From: Janibacter massiliensis
Lineage (GTDB): Bacteria > Actinomycetota > Actinomycetes > Actinomycetales > Dermatophilaceae
Assembly: GCF_900289115.1 (NCBI RefSeq)
Contig: NZ_LT985196.1
Span: 716,010-780,009, forward strand
Direction: 5' to 3'
DNA: 64,000 bases
Below are positions 34,268-43,373 of this stretch, piece after piece. Below the pieces are notes generated by a model that was given only the letters and a program-made list of their open reading frames with translations, was not told the DNA's origin and searched no databases. Numbering within the stretch: position 1 is the first letter of the stretch; every line of letters starts with the position of its first letter. The position numbers and the translations under genes were made by a program.

Positions 34268-35271
34268 GGTTCTCCCCGGTCCTGGGCTGGCTCCTGACGA
34301 CCCCGCTCGTGCTCCTCCTGCTCGGGCTCGCCGCGCTCGTCGCGCTCGCGCCTCGAGGGCGTGGGGTCGGCCGGGCCGCCGGAGCGCGCCGCGGCGGCGC
34401 GCTCGCGCTCGTCGCGCTCGCGCTGCTGTCCCCGGGGGTCGGCAACGGGTCGGCGGCCGCAGGCCAGCGCGAGCTCGACGTCATCTTCGTCGTCGACACG
34501 ACGAGCTCGGCCGCCGCCCGCGACTACGACGGCGGGAAGGAGCGGCTCGAGGGGTACCGCGCCGACACCGCGGCGATCGCCCAGGAGCTGTCCGGCGCGA
34601 AGTACGCGCTCATCACCTTCGACTCCCGCGGCCGGCTGACGATGCCGCTCACCGACGACGCGGCCGCGCTCGCGAGCGCGATGGAGATCCTCGACACCGA
34701 GTCGACGTTCAGGGCGAAGGGGTCCTCGATCACGGTCGCCCGGGACGCCCTGCGGGAGACGCTGGAGCGCGCCGAGGAGAAGGACCCCGGGCGGGCGCAC
34801 GTCGTCTTCTACCTCGGTGACGGCGAGCAGACGAACGGTGCGGCGCCGGAACCCCTGGACGTGCCGAAGGATCTCGTCGACGGCGGGGCCGTGCTCGGCT
34901 ACGGGACCGCCGACGGCGGGCCGATGCGCCGCAACGACGCCTTTCCCGGCCTCGAGAAGGACGGCGAGCCGACCGAGGACATCCAGTACCGGGGGCAGCC
35001 GGCGCGTTCGAGCATCGACGAGGGGGCGCTCCGGGGGGTCGCGGACCAGCTCGGGGTGCCGTACGTCAACCGGAACTCCGGCGGCTCGATCGCGCCGGCC
35101 CTCGAGGGTGTCGACCGCGGGGGGATCGCCGGGACCGAGGGCGGCGTGCCGGTCGGCTTCCCGCTGTACTGGCTGCTCGTCCTCGGCGCGCTCGGGCTGC
35201 TGGCATGGGACGCCGCGGCGATCGTCCGGGGGCTCGCGCGGCTGTCGGCACCGACGAGGGAGGGGGCGTGA
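34264..35271 (+). CDS. vWA domain membrane protein, BatB-like
   Basis: A 335-residue protein with N-terminal membrane spans (about 6-28 and 45-57), a vWA domain and a C-terminal span (about 298-318). The MIDAS motif is DTTSS (78-82), with Thr for the first Ser of DxSxS, a change that may still bind metal. The insert around residues 200-240 (GDGEQTNGAAPE, YGTADGGPMRR) matches BatB-type proteins. ATGA overlap with the previous gene and a 1-nt overlap with the next. Confidence 0.86.
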   Translation: MRFSPVLGWLLTTPLVLLLLGLAALVALAPRGRGVGRAAGARRGGALALVALALLSPGVGNGSAAAGQRELDVIFVVDTTSSAAARDYDGGKERLEGYRADTAAIAQELSGAKYALITFDSRGRLTMPLTDDAAALASAMEILDTESTFRAKGSSITVARDALRETLERAEEKDPGRAHVVFYLGDGEQTNGAAPEPLDVPKDLVDGGAVLGYGTADGGPMRRNDAFPGLEKDGEPTEDIQYRGQPARSSIDEGALRGVADQLGVPYVNRNSGGSIAPALEGVDRGGIAGTEGGVPVGFPLYWLLVLGALGLLAWDAAAIVRGLARLSAPTREGA

Positions 35272-36017
35272 TGGGTGCGGTGCGACCGGAGGATCCGCGT
35301 GACCGGGCGCGTCGGCTGGCCCTGCGCCGGCGGCTGCTGCTGTGGGGCGCCCTGCCGGTCCTGCTCGTGGGGATCCTCGCCCTGCGCTGGCTGAGCCTGC
35401 CGTTCGTCGCCGCGGGCGCCACGAGCGGGTTCGACGAGGGCGACGCCGAGCGGGTCGTCGGACGGTCACGACTGCTCGCCCCGATCAACGTCGTCGAGCG
35501 GTGGAAGGCCCCGTACGACCTCGGCACGGGGTACGCGATGCGCGGGGAGGACGACCGGGCCCGGCCGCAGCTGGAGAAGGCGCTGCGGCGGGTCGACGGG
35601 GCGCCGGAGGAGTGCGCGGTGCGCGCGAACCTTGTGCTCGTCGTCGAGCGGCAGGGCGCCAAGGCCGAGGAGGCCGGGGACACGGCGACCTCGAAGGCGC
35701 GCAAGGACGAGGTCGTCGCGATCGTCGACGCGGCGCCGCCGGAGTGCCTGCAGGGCGGCAGGGACGGTCAGGGCGGCAAGGCGAGCAAGCAGCTGTCCGA
35801 CGCGAGGAAGCGGGCCGGCGAGGGCGGCGAGGGCGAGGGTGGGAAGCCCCGCAACCAGCCGGGGGACCAGCCGGGCGAGGCCGACACCCCGAGCCAGGAC
35901 CAGGAGTCGAAGCTGCGGGAGAAGAACGCTGGCGGCGGTCGGGAGGCGTCCACGCGCCGCCGGTTCGACGAGCAGGTGAACGACGACCCGCAGGGCTACG
36001 TCGAGAAGCCCTGGTGA
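35271..36017 (+). CDS. TPR-like membrane protein, BatC-like
   Basis: A 248-residue protein with a basic N-terminus, one span (about 26-43), a helical repeat region compatible with one or two TPR units (WKAPYDLGTGYAMRGEDDRARPQLEKAL) and a charged, Gly/Glu/Lys-rich tail ending in EKPW. This fits the BatC component that closes such operons. The ATG is chosen over the adjacent GTG 3 nt earlier. A 374-nt gap to dnaB follows. Confidence 0.75.
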   Translation: MGAVRPEDPRDRARRLALRRRLLLWGALPVLLVGILALRWLSLPFVAAGATSGFDEGDAERVVGRSRLLAPINVVERWKAPYDLGTGYAMRGEDDRARPQLEKALRRVDGAPEECAVRANLVLVVERQGAKAEEAGDTATSKARKDEVVAIVDAAPPECLQGGRDGQGGKASKQLSDARKRAGEGGEGEGGKPRNQPGDQPGEADTPSQDQESKLREKNAGGGREASTRRRFDEQVNDDPQGYVEKPW

Positions 36018-36391
36018 GGGTGGCGCCCGAACGCCCGCGAGAGCGCCGAGCGGTTCACCCGGAGGGGTTGACGGACGAGGCGGACGATGCCCCACCGGCG
36101 TGGCGGCTGTGGATGACCGAGGGGGCCCAACTTTTTTCGATCCACATCCCGTGGATCCCATTTCCGCAGGTCAGCGCCATGCCGATACGGCTGTGACCCG
36201 AGATTCCACAGAACTGTCCACCTCCTGTGCACTGCGCTCCGCGTGTCGTCCACAGCCTGTCCACGGGGGCGTCCACCGCCTCGTTTGGGGTTGTCGGACC
36301 CCGGTGCGACAGTGGGCGCCACGCCCCGTCCGACGGGGTCGCCCGCCCCTCGACCGGGGCCGGTTCCGCAGCGACGAGCAGGGGATGATCG
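36018..36391. promoter_or_regulatory. Intergenic region with DnaA-box-like cluster upstream of dnaB
   Basis: No gene is visible in these 374 nt. TCCAC motifs recur. Matches to the actinobacterial DnaA box (YYRTCCACA) are TCATCCACA on the minus strand (36108-36116) and TCGTCCACA (36246-36254). Near matches are CGATCCACA (36138-36146), GATTCCACA (36202-36210), CTGTCCACC (36214-36222) and CTGTCCACG (36257-36265). GATCCAC and GTGGATC also form a small dyad at about 36139-36158. DnaA may bind here and tune dnaB transcription. dnaA and dnaN are not in the window, so this is not shown to be the origin. Confidence 0.5.
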
Positions 36392-37762
36392 GTGTCGATC
36401 GACGAGCTGGAGACCCAGTACGGCGCCCCCTCGGCCTCGGGTCCGGACGACCTCCTCCCGCCGCAGGACGTCAACGCCGAGCGCTCGGTCATCGGCTCGA
36501 TGCTCATGAGCAAGGACGCGATCGCCGACGTCGCCGAGCAGGTGCGGGGGGAGGACTTCTACCGTCCCGCGCACGAGACGATCTTCGACGCGGTCATCGA
36601 CCTCTACGGGCGCGGGGAGCCGGCCGACGCCATCACCGTCGCCGACGAGCTGACCAAGCGCGGTGACCTCCAGCGCATCGGCGGCCAGGCGTACCTGCAC
36701 GAGCTCGTGCAGTCGGTGCCGACGGCGGCGAACGCGGGGTTCTACGCGCAGATCGTCGCGGAGCGGGCCGTCCTGCGTCGGCTCGTCGACGCGGGCACGA
36801 AGATCGTCCAGATGGGCCGGGGGGCCGGCGAGGGCAACGTCGAGGACATCGTCAACCGCGCCCAGGCGGAGGTGTACAAGGTCGCCGACCAGCGCGGCAG
36901 CGAGGACTACGTGCCGCTGGCGAGCACGCTCGAGGAGACGTTCACCGAGATCGAGGTCGCCGCCGGCCGGACCGACGAGATGATCGGCGTGCCGACGGGC
37001 TTCATCGAGCTCGACAGCCTCACGCACGGTCTCCACCCGGGCCAGATGATCGTCGTCGCGGCGCGTCCGGCGGTCGGCAAGTCGACGCTCGGGGTCGACA
37101 TCGCGCGGGCGGCCGCGATCAAGCACGGTCAGCCCGCGGCGATCTTCAGCCTCGAGATGAGCCGCACCGAGATCACGATGCGCATCCTCGCCGCGGAGGC
37201 CTCGATCCAGCTGCAGAACCTGCGCAAGGGCACGTTGTCGGAGGACGACTGGAAGAAGCTCGCCCGGTACATGGGGACGCTGTCCGAGGCGCCGCTGTTC
37301 ATCGACGACAGCCCGAACATGTCGCTCATGGAGATCCGGGCGAAGGCGCGCCGGCTGAGCCAGCAGCACGGTCTCAAGCTCGTCATCATCGACTACCTGC
37401 AGCTGATGAGCTCCGGCAAGAAGGTCGAGTCCCGCCAGCAGGAGGTTGCCGAGTTCTCCCGGGCGCTCAAGCTCCTGGCGAAGGAGCTCGAGGTGCCGGT
37501 CATCGCGATCAGCCAGCTCAACCGTGGACCCGAGCAGCGCACCGACAAGCGGCCGCAGATGTCGGACCTGCGCGAGTCGGGATCCATCGAGCAGGACGCG
37601 GACGTCGTCATCCTCCTGCACCGGGACCGGGACAACCCCGAGCGCGAGGGCGAGGCGGACGTCATCGTCGCCAAGCACCGCAACGGCCCGACGAAGGACA
37701 TCGTCCTGGCATGGCAGGGCCACTACTCCCGCTTCGGGAACATGGCCAAGGACGGCTTCTGA
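36392..37762 (+). CDS. dnaB: Replicative DNA helicase DnaB
   Basis: The 456-residue hexameric helicase that unwinds DNA at the fork and binds primase. The N-terminal domain begins PPQDVNAERSVIGSMLMSKDAI. The RecA-like C-terminal domain has Walker A ARPAVGKSTLG, Walker B LKLVIIDYLQLMSSG, and the terminal ISQLNRGPEQRTDKRPQMSDLRESGSIEQDADVV motif (key SDLRESGSIEQDAD). No intein is present, in contrast to mycobacterial dnaB. GTG start with AGGGGA about 8 nt upstream. The position after the ribosomal block is conserved, though a Bat operon and accessory genes intervene here. Confidence 0.97.
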   Translation: MSIDELETQYGAPSASGPDDLLPPQDVNAERSVIGSMLMSKDAIADVAEQVRGEDFYRPAHETIFDAVIDLYGRGEPADAITVADELTKRGDLQRIGGQAYLHELVQSVPTAANAGFYAQIVAERAVLRRLVDAGTKIVQMGRGAGEGNVEDIVNRAQAEVYKVADQRGSEDYVPLASTLEETFTEIEVAAGRTDEMIGVPTGFIELDSLTHGLHPGQMIVVAARPAVGKSTLGVDIARAAAIKHGQPAAIFSLEMSRTEITMRILAAEASIQLQNLRKGTLSEDDWKKLARYMGTLSEAPLFIDDSPNMSLMEIRAKARRLSQQHGLKLVIIDYLQLMSSGKKVESRQQEVAEFSRALKLLAKELEVPVIAISQLNRGPEQRTDKRPQMSDLRESGSIEQDADVVILLHRDRDNPEREGEADVIVAKHRNGPTKDIVLAWQGHYSRFGNMAKDGF

Positions 37763-38132
37763 TCCGCGCATGGCGGGCGGCGGGGAAAGTGGCGCTGTTG
37801 TCGAGATGCAGCCAATCTTGCGCAGCGACCGTCCGTATGTAACATTCCCGCTGCTTATCAATGAGCGGTGGAAAGCAAAGATCTGGTTATGAATGGTCAG
37901 GCCCCGGAGCGTCGCGCAACCGCGTGGCCTACCCCGAGAGCCCGGCAGCTGTCAGTGGTGGCTGTCAGGATGGGCCCGCCCGCAGCGACGGGTCCATGTC
38001 CACAAGAAGAAGCGGGACGAGCGCTTGCAACGCTCGCCCCGCCGGAGGTCATCCAGACAACCTCGATGTAGCAGTCGCCAAGTCTAGAGGCCTCCCAGAC
38101 CGGGCCCAACTTGGGTCGAGAAGGAGGTGGCG
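37763..38132. other. Gene-free region at the left edge of the accessory island
   Basis: These 370 nt after dnaB show mixed composition with A/T-rich patches (TATGTAACATTCCC, TTATCAATGAG) and no recognisable gene. Short open frames exist, for instance a GTG at 37868, but they have no ribosome site or familiar sequence. An AAGGAGG ribosome site at 38121-38127 belongs to the next gene. It is probably decayed accessory DNA at the boundary of the island. Confidence 0.5.
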
Positions 38133-38384
38133 ATGTCACCGCATCGCTGTCGCGTCAAACTGGTGGGTCGAGCCTGCGAGCACGACCTCTGTGTCACCCT
38201 GCAGCGAGGGGTCCCGCCGGACCTGCGCTGTGAGGACTCGGCTCCTAGGGGCTACGGCCCTGGGGGTGGCTCATCCTGCGGCTGCCGGACTCCGGAGGGG
38301 TTCGACGAGTTGATCGCCCGCGAGCTGAGAGACAACCTTCAGGAGAGCCGCCGCCGAGGCTTCGTGCTGATCCGGGCGGCCTGA
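38133..38384 (+). CDS. Small Cys-rich protein, hsdM-leader type
   Basis: An 83-residue protein with six cysteines (Cys6, 15, 20, 33, 49 and 51) arranged like a zinc ribbon (RACEHDLC...LRC...SCGC). A helical end follows (ELIARELRDNLQESRRRGFVLIRA). The ATG has a perfect AAGGAGG site 5 nt upstream, and a 16-bp hairpin terminator starts 5 nt after the stop, both arguing for a real gene. From memory, similar small proteins lie before type I restriction methylase genes in actinobacteria, and an hsdM remnant follows here. The function is unknown; zinc binding is inference. Confidence 0.7.
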   Translation: MSPHRCRVKLVGRACEHDLCVTLQRGVPPDLRCEDSAPRGYGPGGGSSCGCRTPEGFDELIARELRDNLQESRRRGFVLIRAA

Positions 38385-38388
38385 CCTT

Positions 38389-38426
38389 CGGTCTTGCCCG
38401 CGCCTCGCACGGCGCGGGCAAGACCG
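38389..38426 (+). terminator. Perfect 16-bp hairpin terminator
   Basis: CGGTCTTGCCCGCGCC and GGCGCGGGCAAGACCG flank a 6-nt loop right after the small Cys-rich gene. It ends that transcript before the hsdM remnant. Confidence 0.85.
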
Positions 38427-38490
38427 CTCCACCGAGAGGCTGGCGTGATGGGCAAGGATGGGGCCACGCACCACGAGAGGACACTTCACC

Positions 38491-38979
38491 TTGCCGTCGA
38501 AGCCGGGCGCCAACTTCATCTGGTCCATCGCCAACCTGCTGCGCGGGCCGTACAAGCCCAAGGAGTACGGCGACGTCGTCCTGCCCATGACGATCCTGCG
38601 CCGGCTGGATTGCGTCCTGGCCGCGACCAAGGACGCCGTGCTTTCCGAGCAGAAGCGCTCCGGTGACCGGACGGCCAAGGACCTGCTGGACGTCAAGCTG
38701 CGTAAGGCCGCGAAGTACTCGTTCTACAACACCTCGCCATACACGCTCCCGTCGTTGACCGGCGACAGCGCCAACATCAAGGCCAACCTGCTCTCCTACG
38801 TCGACGGTTTCAGCGACAACGTCCGCGACGTCTTCACCCGGTTCGGGTTCGAGGAGCAGGTGCAGCGGCTCGAGGAGGCCAATGCCCTCTACCTGGTGGT
38901 TCAGGAGTCCCACCGGCCGTCGCCCACCACTCGAGAACACGGTGTCCGGGGTCGGCCCCCGGGCGATCGTCGATATTGA
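38491..38979 (+). pseudogene. hsdM: Truncated type I restriction-modification methylase (HsdM) remnant
   Basis: The frame begins at a TTG with GAGAGGA upstream and encodes the HsdM N-terminal domain: FIWSIANLLRGPYKPKEYGDVVLPMTILRRLDCVL, seen as WSIANLLRGPYKPKEYGDVV and LRRLDC, then NTSPYTLPSL, ending ANALYLVVQ. A normal HsdM continues for another 350 or more residues with the methylase NPPF motif. Here homology stops at about position 38905 and the last 20 or so residues are unrelated. No hsdS or hsdR is present. It is the remnant of a deleted type I system. Confidence 0.82.
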
Positions 38980-39147
38980 GCGCCACCAGAGTAGGAAGCG
39001 CAGGAACCAACCACCCAGCCCACCGCCGGAGTGTCGGCGTGCGATGAGATGCTGGCACCATCGACGAACGACCCGCCGGAGCACGCGTGGGACTGGCAGG
39101 ATGTGTCGTCTGCGAAGATGGGTGCAGCGGCGAGAAGGGATCGGACT

Positions 39148-40131
39148 ATGGCGCGCAGCGACCTGCTCCTAGCGCTCGTCCAGTCTGGTGCTGGAGGGGA
39201 CGAGCTCGCGTTTCGCCGTGCCGCCGAGGCTCTCATCGCAGAAGAGAACGCGAAGAAGCACGGCATTCTCGCCTCTCAGCTCGCAGACGCACTGACCCGG
39301 CGGAAGAATCCCGGATCGTCAGTCTCACCCCTCTCACGTCCGCAAGAGTCAGCTGGTCTGTACTACGAGACTGAGCCAACGCGCCGGATGACCGAACTTG
39401 TGCTACCCACCGCCGTTCGCCAAGCAACAACTGACCTCATCGAAGAGCACCACCGCCGAGACCTGCTTCGTAGCCACGGGATCGAACCGCGCCACCGCAT
39501 CCTGCTCGAAGGACCGCCTGGTAGTGGCAAGACCACCCTCGCCGAGACCATTGCCACTGAGATCGCAGTCCCGCTACTGACCGTGCGCTACGAGGCACTG
39601 ATCGGCTCGTTCCTCGGTGAGACAGCCAGCCGTCTGGACGTGCTCTTCTCTGCCGTCCGGATCCGTCCCTGCGTGCTCTTCTTCGACGAGTTCGACGCCG
39701 TCGCCAAGGAGCGCGGAGACACACACGAGACCGGTGAGATCAAGCGAGTCGTCAGTTCTCTACTAGTGCAGATCGACCGGCTCCCCAGCCACGTCATCGT
39801 CATCGCTGCTACGAACCACGCCGAGCTCCTAGACCGCGCGGTCTGGCGACGGATGCAGATCCGGCTCTCCCTGCCGAAGGCCACCCGCGCAGGCAAGATC
39901 GAACTGCTGCGGTCCTGGTCGGCCCGCACCGGAGTAACGTTCGGCAAGTCCGAACGCAGCATCGCCGACCGTCTGCGCCACGTCAGTTACGCAGAGCTGG
40001 AAGACTTCGCTGAGGACGTCCAACGCCGTCAGATCCTCGACGGATTCGACGCAGACCCAAGTGCAGTGACGGAACGCCTCTTGAAGGTCTGGGCAAACCG
40101 AGCCAAGCCGATGCCCGATCTCGATGGCTGA
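39148..40131 (+). CDS. AAA+ ATPase paired with a subtilase
   Basis: A 327-residue ATPase of the FtsH/SpoVK-like AAA class. A helical N-terminal domain (1-90, MARSDLLLALVQSGAGGDE...) precedes Walker A GPPGSGKT (122-129), Walker B VLFFDEFD (176-183), sensor 1 ATNH (221-224) and candidate arginine fingers Arg234/Arg235. A C-terminal lid follows. The ATG with GAAGGGA upstream is chosen because the sequence after it matches the usual start of these proteins. The stop overlaps the subtilase ATG by 8 nt, which indicates a stoichiometric pair. The ATPase probably controls or feeds the protease. Lower GC than the flanking chromosome. Confidence 0.9.
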   Translation: MARSDLLLALVQSGAGGDELAFRRAAEALIAEENAKKHGILASQLADALTRRKNPGSSVSPLSRPQESAGLYYETEPTRRMTELVLPTAVRQATTDLIEEHHRRDLLRSHGIEPRHRILLEGPPGSGKTTLAETIATEIAVPLLTVRYEALIGSFLGETASRLDVLFSAVRIRPCVLFFDEFDAVAKERGDTHETGEIKRVVSSLLVQIDRLPSHVIVIAATNHAELLDRAVWRRMQIRLSLPKATRAGKIELLRSWSARTGVTFGKSERSIADRLRHVSYAELEDFAEDVQRRQILDGFDADPSAVTERLLKVWANRAKPMPDLDG

Positions 40132-42628
40132 CGAAACGGCCAGCGAGCGACCCCTGCTCTGGGGAACTGTCGGACCGCCAATCACCTTCTCTCCGAACAA
40201 CCGCGGTGGTTCGAAGGTAGATCTGCCCTCAACGGCGAGACAGGGACAACGGCTGGCCAGTCGCTTCACTGACCTCGACAGCGCCTTTAACGAGCAAGCC
40301 ACCCTGACCGCTTCCCTCGGCGCCAGTGACCCACAGCTCGTGGTCGTCTTTGAGGCCATCGATGAGCGAGAAGACCTCAGCGGCGTCGCTGCTCGTGCTG
40401 GCCTGGAGATTCTCGCCGAGGTCGACCGTGAATTCGAGCCCGACCCCGACTTTCCGCGTAGGTCCGTAAACCAGGACCTCCCTGTCACCGGATGCCTGCA
40501 CGCCGTCTGCATCAGTGAACAGGCAAAGACCAACATCATCACCCAGTGGCGCAAGTGGCAGAACGCCGGCAAGGTCGATATTGGATACGCGCCCCTTAGG
40601 CGCATCTTCGCCCATCTCAAGGACGTTCGAGCCTGGGGACCACAGGACCGGGTACGGACAGCCGACGTTGCCGCTGCCCTTGAGGGAATGCTCCCCGGCG
40701 ATCACACCATCGAGATCGAACTGTGGTATCGGCAATCCGAAGCGGCTCGTAAACGAGCCGAGGCTGAGGTCACCACCCTCGTCGAGCAAGGCGCGGGCCA
40801 CGTCGTCGCTACCGCCCAGGTCGCAGAAGTCGGCTACCACGGCATGAAGTGCTCTGTCCCTCTTGAGTTGCTCCAGCGGTTGGCAGCCGGCGACTACGAC
40901 GCCGTGGCGGCGGTGAAGTCGGCGCACGTGATGTACCTGCGGGTCTCAGCCCAGTCGTACATCTTCTCTGAGGAGTCACAAGCTGCGTCTGTTGACGCAG
41001 CCCCGCTCCCGGTCTCTGACCCCGTCCTTTGTGTGCTCGATGGAGTTCCGATCGCGAACCACCCACTCCTCGCGGGCCGCATCATCGTGAGCGACCCTGA
41101 CGACCTCGGCTCCGACACGACCGCCGAGATCGAGCTCCGGCGCCACGGGACCGCCATGGCGTCTGTCTGCGTGTGGGGCGATCGCAGCCTCAACGAAGCG
41201 CCCGCTCTACGCCCAGTCCTTGTTCGCCCGATCCTCACCCCCGCCCGCGACACGTCCGATGGTTGGGAAGAACTTCCCGACACTGTCTTGGCGCCCGACC
41301 TGATGCGGCGGGTCTTCCGCGAACTCTTTGACGGTGACGGGATAACGCCACCCGCTGCTCCCTCCGTAGTGGTCCTTAACCTCTCCGTCGGGGATCCCGC
41401 TGTGCCCTTCGACGGGGTGATCTCTTCATGGGCACGAACCCTGGACTGGCTCAGCGCCGCCTACGGCGTCATCGTGGTCGCCTCCGCTGGCAACCACCCG
41501 GTGCTGCCCGTGCCCGGGGGAACCAACGCTCTCCTGGCACTCACCGGCTCCGACAGAGCCGAGGCCGTCAACGCCGGCGTGGCCCAGACGACCCCACGAC
41601 GAAGCCTCCTCGCCCCAGCCGACTCCATCAACGCACTCTGCGTCGGGGCGCTGAACACCGACGGAGCTGGCGACATGCACATCGGGGGGTACGAGTTCGA
41701 CCCGGCCGACGGGGAACTCATTGTCAACCCGACCAGCGCACTCGGCGGAGGACACCACCGATCGGTCAAGCCCGATGTCGTCGCCCCGGGAGGACGATCC
41801 CTTTTCAGGAAGCCCGTCGTGGGCGACGCGACTCAAGCTGGGCCCGCCCAAAGGACAGCGCTCGGGCCCGGTATCAAGGTCGCCGCCGTCAAGGGTGGTG
41901 AAGCTTTCACCGTCGGCACGAGCCCCGCCGCGGCGCTGATCTCTCGCGAAGCCGCTCGTGCGGTTGACACAGTCATTCATCTTGCCGATCGATCTCTCAC
42001 CCGTTCCGAGCTAGCCGTTGCGACAAAGGCACTCGTGGCGCACACAGCGCGCGTGCCTGAAAACCTCCTCGTTCATGAGGAACTCCGTCACTCCGCGCAC
42101 GGATACGGCTCGCCCGCTCGCCATCTCGCCGACGGTTGCGCCTCCAACGAAGCCGCCATTCTCTACATCGGAGACATTGGTGAAAACGAGTCCCGCACCC
42201 TCGCGTTCCCACTTCCGGACGGCCTCCAGGCACGGGGGATCAAGAGAATCTCGGCCACCCTGGCATGGCTATCGCCCGTCAACTGGCGACACCGCCAATA
42301 CCGGCGCGCGGCGCTGGAGTTCTCCCAGCCGACCGGATTCACCAATCTCGGGACCGCGCTGGGAGCGATCGGTGACCGACCCAAACGAGGAACGCTCCAG
42401 CACGTCGAGTGGGAAGTCGCCAAGGCAATCGGAGTCGGCCAGGGCAGCGACCTTGAACTCACCGTGAACTGCAAGGGTCAAGCGGGAGGACTACAAGGCG
42501 AGCGTGTGACCTTCGCTGTCGTCCTCTCGCTGTGGGTGGCACCAGGGCTCAACGTCGATGTCTACAACCAGGTAGAGCAGCAACTCGCCGCGCGCGTCGC
42601 CGTTCAAGCAGCGCCAGGAGTCTCCTAA
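40124..42628 (+). CDS. S8-family subtilisin-like serine protease
   Basis: An 834-residue protein without signal peptide, hence cytoplasmic, which is unusual for a subtilase. An N-terminal domain of about 290 residues precedes the S8 core with the full triad: Asp306 in VLCVLDGVP, His341 in RRHGTAMAS, oxyanion Asn457 in SAGNH, and Ser600 in VGTSPAAA. A beta-rich C-terminal region (about 680-834) follows. Cytoplasmic subtilases paired with an AAA ATPase occur in accessory regions and are suspected immunity or cell-death proteases. Here a CHAT protease gene follows. The targets are unknown. It overlaps the ATPase gene by 8 nt. Confidence 0.9.
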   Translation: MADETASERPLLWGTVGPPITFSPNNRGGSKVDLPSTARQGQRLASRFTDLDSAFNEQATLTASLGASDPQLVVVFEAIDEREDLSGVAARAGLEILAEVDREFEPDPDFPRRSVNQDLPVTGCLHAVCISEQAKTNIITQWRKWQNAGKVDIGYAPLRRIFAHLKDVRAWGPQDRVRTADVAAALEGMLPGDHTIEIELWYRQSEAARKRAEAEVTTLVEQGAGHVVATAQVAEVGYHGMKCSVPLELLQRLAAGDYDAVAAVKSAHVMYLRVSAQSYIFSEESQAASVDAAPLPVSDPVLCVLDGVPIANHPLLAGRIIVSDPDDLGSDTTAEIELRRHGTAMASVCVWGDRSLNEAPALRPVLVRPILTPARDTSDGWEELPDTVLAPDLMRRVFRELFDGDGITPPAAPSVVVLNLSVGDPAVPFDGVISSWARTLDWLSAAYGVIVVASAGNHPVLPVPGGTNALLALTGSDRAEAVNAGVAQTTPRRSLLAPADSINALCVGALNTDGAGDMHIGGYEFDPADGELIVNPTSALGGGHHRSVKPDVVAPGGRSLFRKPVVGDATQAGPAQRTALGPGIKVAAVKGGEAFTVGTSPAAALISREAARAVDTVIHLADRSLTRSELAVATKALVAHTARVPENLLVHEELRHSAHGYGSPARHLADGCASNEAAILYIGDIGENESRTLAFPLPDGLQARGIKRISATLAWLSPVNWRHRQYRRAALEFSQPTGFTNLGTALGAIGDRPKRGTLQHVEWEVAKAIGVGQGSDLELTVNCKGQAGGLQGERVTFAVVLSLWVAPGLNVDVYNQVEQQLAARVAVQAAPGVS

Positions 42629-42716
42629 CGAGTCATCGCCAAGAGCGCTGCGCGGCAGTCTGGCCAGCGTGTGTCAGTTCCACAGGACATGCTCGGACAG
42701 GAAAGAGGAGAAGAGC

Positions 42717-43373
42717 ATGGCACGAAGTGACCAAATCAGGAGAGAGATTAGCAGCCTGGAAACAAAGGTGGCCGGGCTGCACAATGACCAGACGAGGGCT
42801 CAGAAGACAGCCGACGACGCGACGGCAGCAGCGCGCAAGAAGCGGGACGAGGCCGCTCGGACGAAGAGCGACTCGACCCGACGCATGGCGCTGTCCACCG
42901 CCGAGCGGAAGGAGAAGGAGGCAACGACCGCAAGCAGCAAGGCGGCGGACCTGTGGAGTAAGATTGCGGAGGCGAACAAGTCCATCGCGGCCAAGCGCAC
43001 TTCGCTTAGGGGCGCCGAGGAGAACGAGCAGCGGGACCGAGACCGTGCAGAGCAACGTCGGCGTCAGAAGGAACAGAGCGAGCAGCGCGCCCGGGACCGC
43101 GAGGAAGATCGCCGCCGACAGAAGGAGAAGGACCATGCTCGCGAGGTCGCCCGTCTGAGTCGCCCACCACTCAGATCCGCTACGTCGAGGTGCAGCCTCC
43201 CAAGTCGGAGCCCCTCCGCGTGCTCTACCTCACCGCCAACCCCCACGCGATGGAGACGGCCATCGAACATTCGGACGGCTCCAGCGAGACGAACGGGGTG
43301 TGGCTGCGCGTGGACCAAGAGGTTCGACAGGTCAAGCAGTCGCTCCGCGCCTCAAAGTGGCGTGATCTCGTGA
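42717..43373 (+). CDS. Coiled-coil N-terminal half of a frameshifted CHAT protease gene
   Basis: It starts at an ATG with AGAGGAGAAG upstream. The first 150 or so residues are a highly charged coiled coil (Lys/Glu/Arg/Gln-rich, with [22 protein letters not shown] near its end). At about 43163 the sequence passes into an unrelated Ser/Pro/Arg-rich stretch that is the wrong frame of the CHAT domain. If one base were added in the C run at 43163-43165 the reading would join to [17 protein letters not shown] and continue through the CHAT domain as a single protein of about 380 residues. So this is probably half of a broken or sequence-error gene rather than a separate protein. Confidence 0.6.
   Translation: MARSDQIRREISSLETKVAGLHNDQTRAQKTADDATAAARKKRDEAARTKSDSTRRMALSTAERKEKEATTASSKAADLWSKIAEANKSIAAKRTSLRGAEENEQRDRDRAEQRRRQKEQSEQRARDREEDRRRQKEKDHAREVARLSRPPLRSATSRCSLPSRSPSACSTSPPTPTRWRRPSNIRTAPARRTGCGCAWTKRFDRSSSRSAPQSGVIS

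Noticed and set aside
36018-36391. Replication origin (oriC) because of the DnaA-box-like cluster
   Set aside because: dnaA and dnaN are not present and no A/T-rich unwinding region is seen; a regulatory role for dnaB is the smaller claim.
37868-38071. Short open frame after dnaB starting at a GTG
   Set aside because: It has no ribosome site and no recognisable sequence, and it lies in a region of mixed composition.
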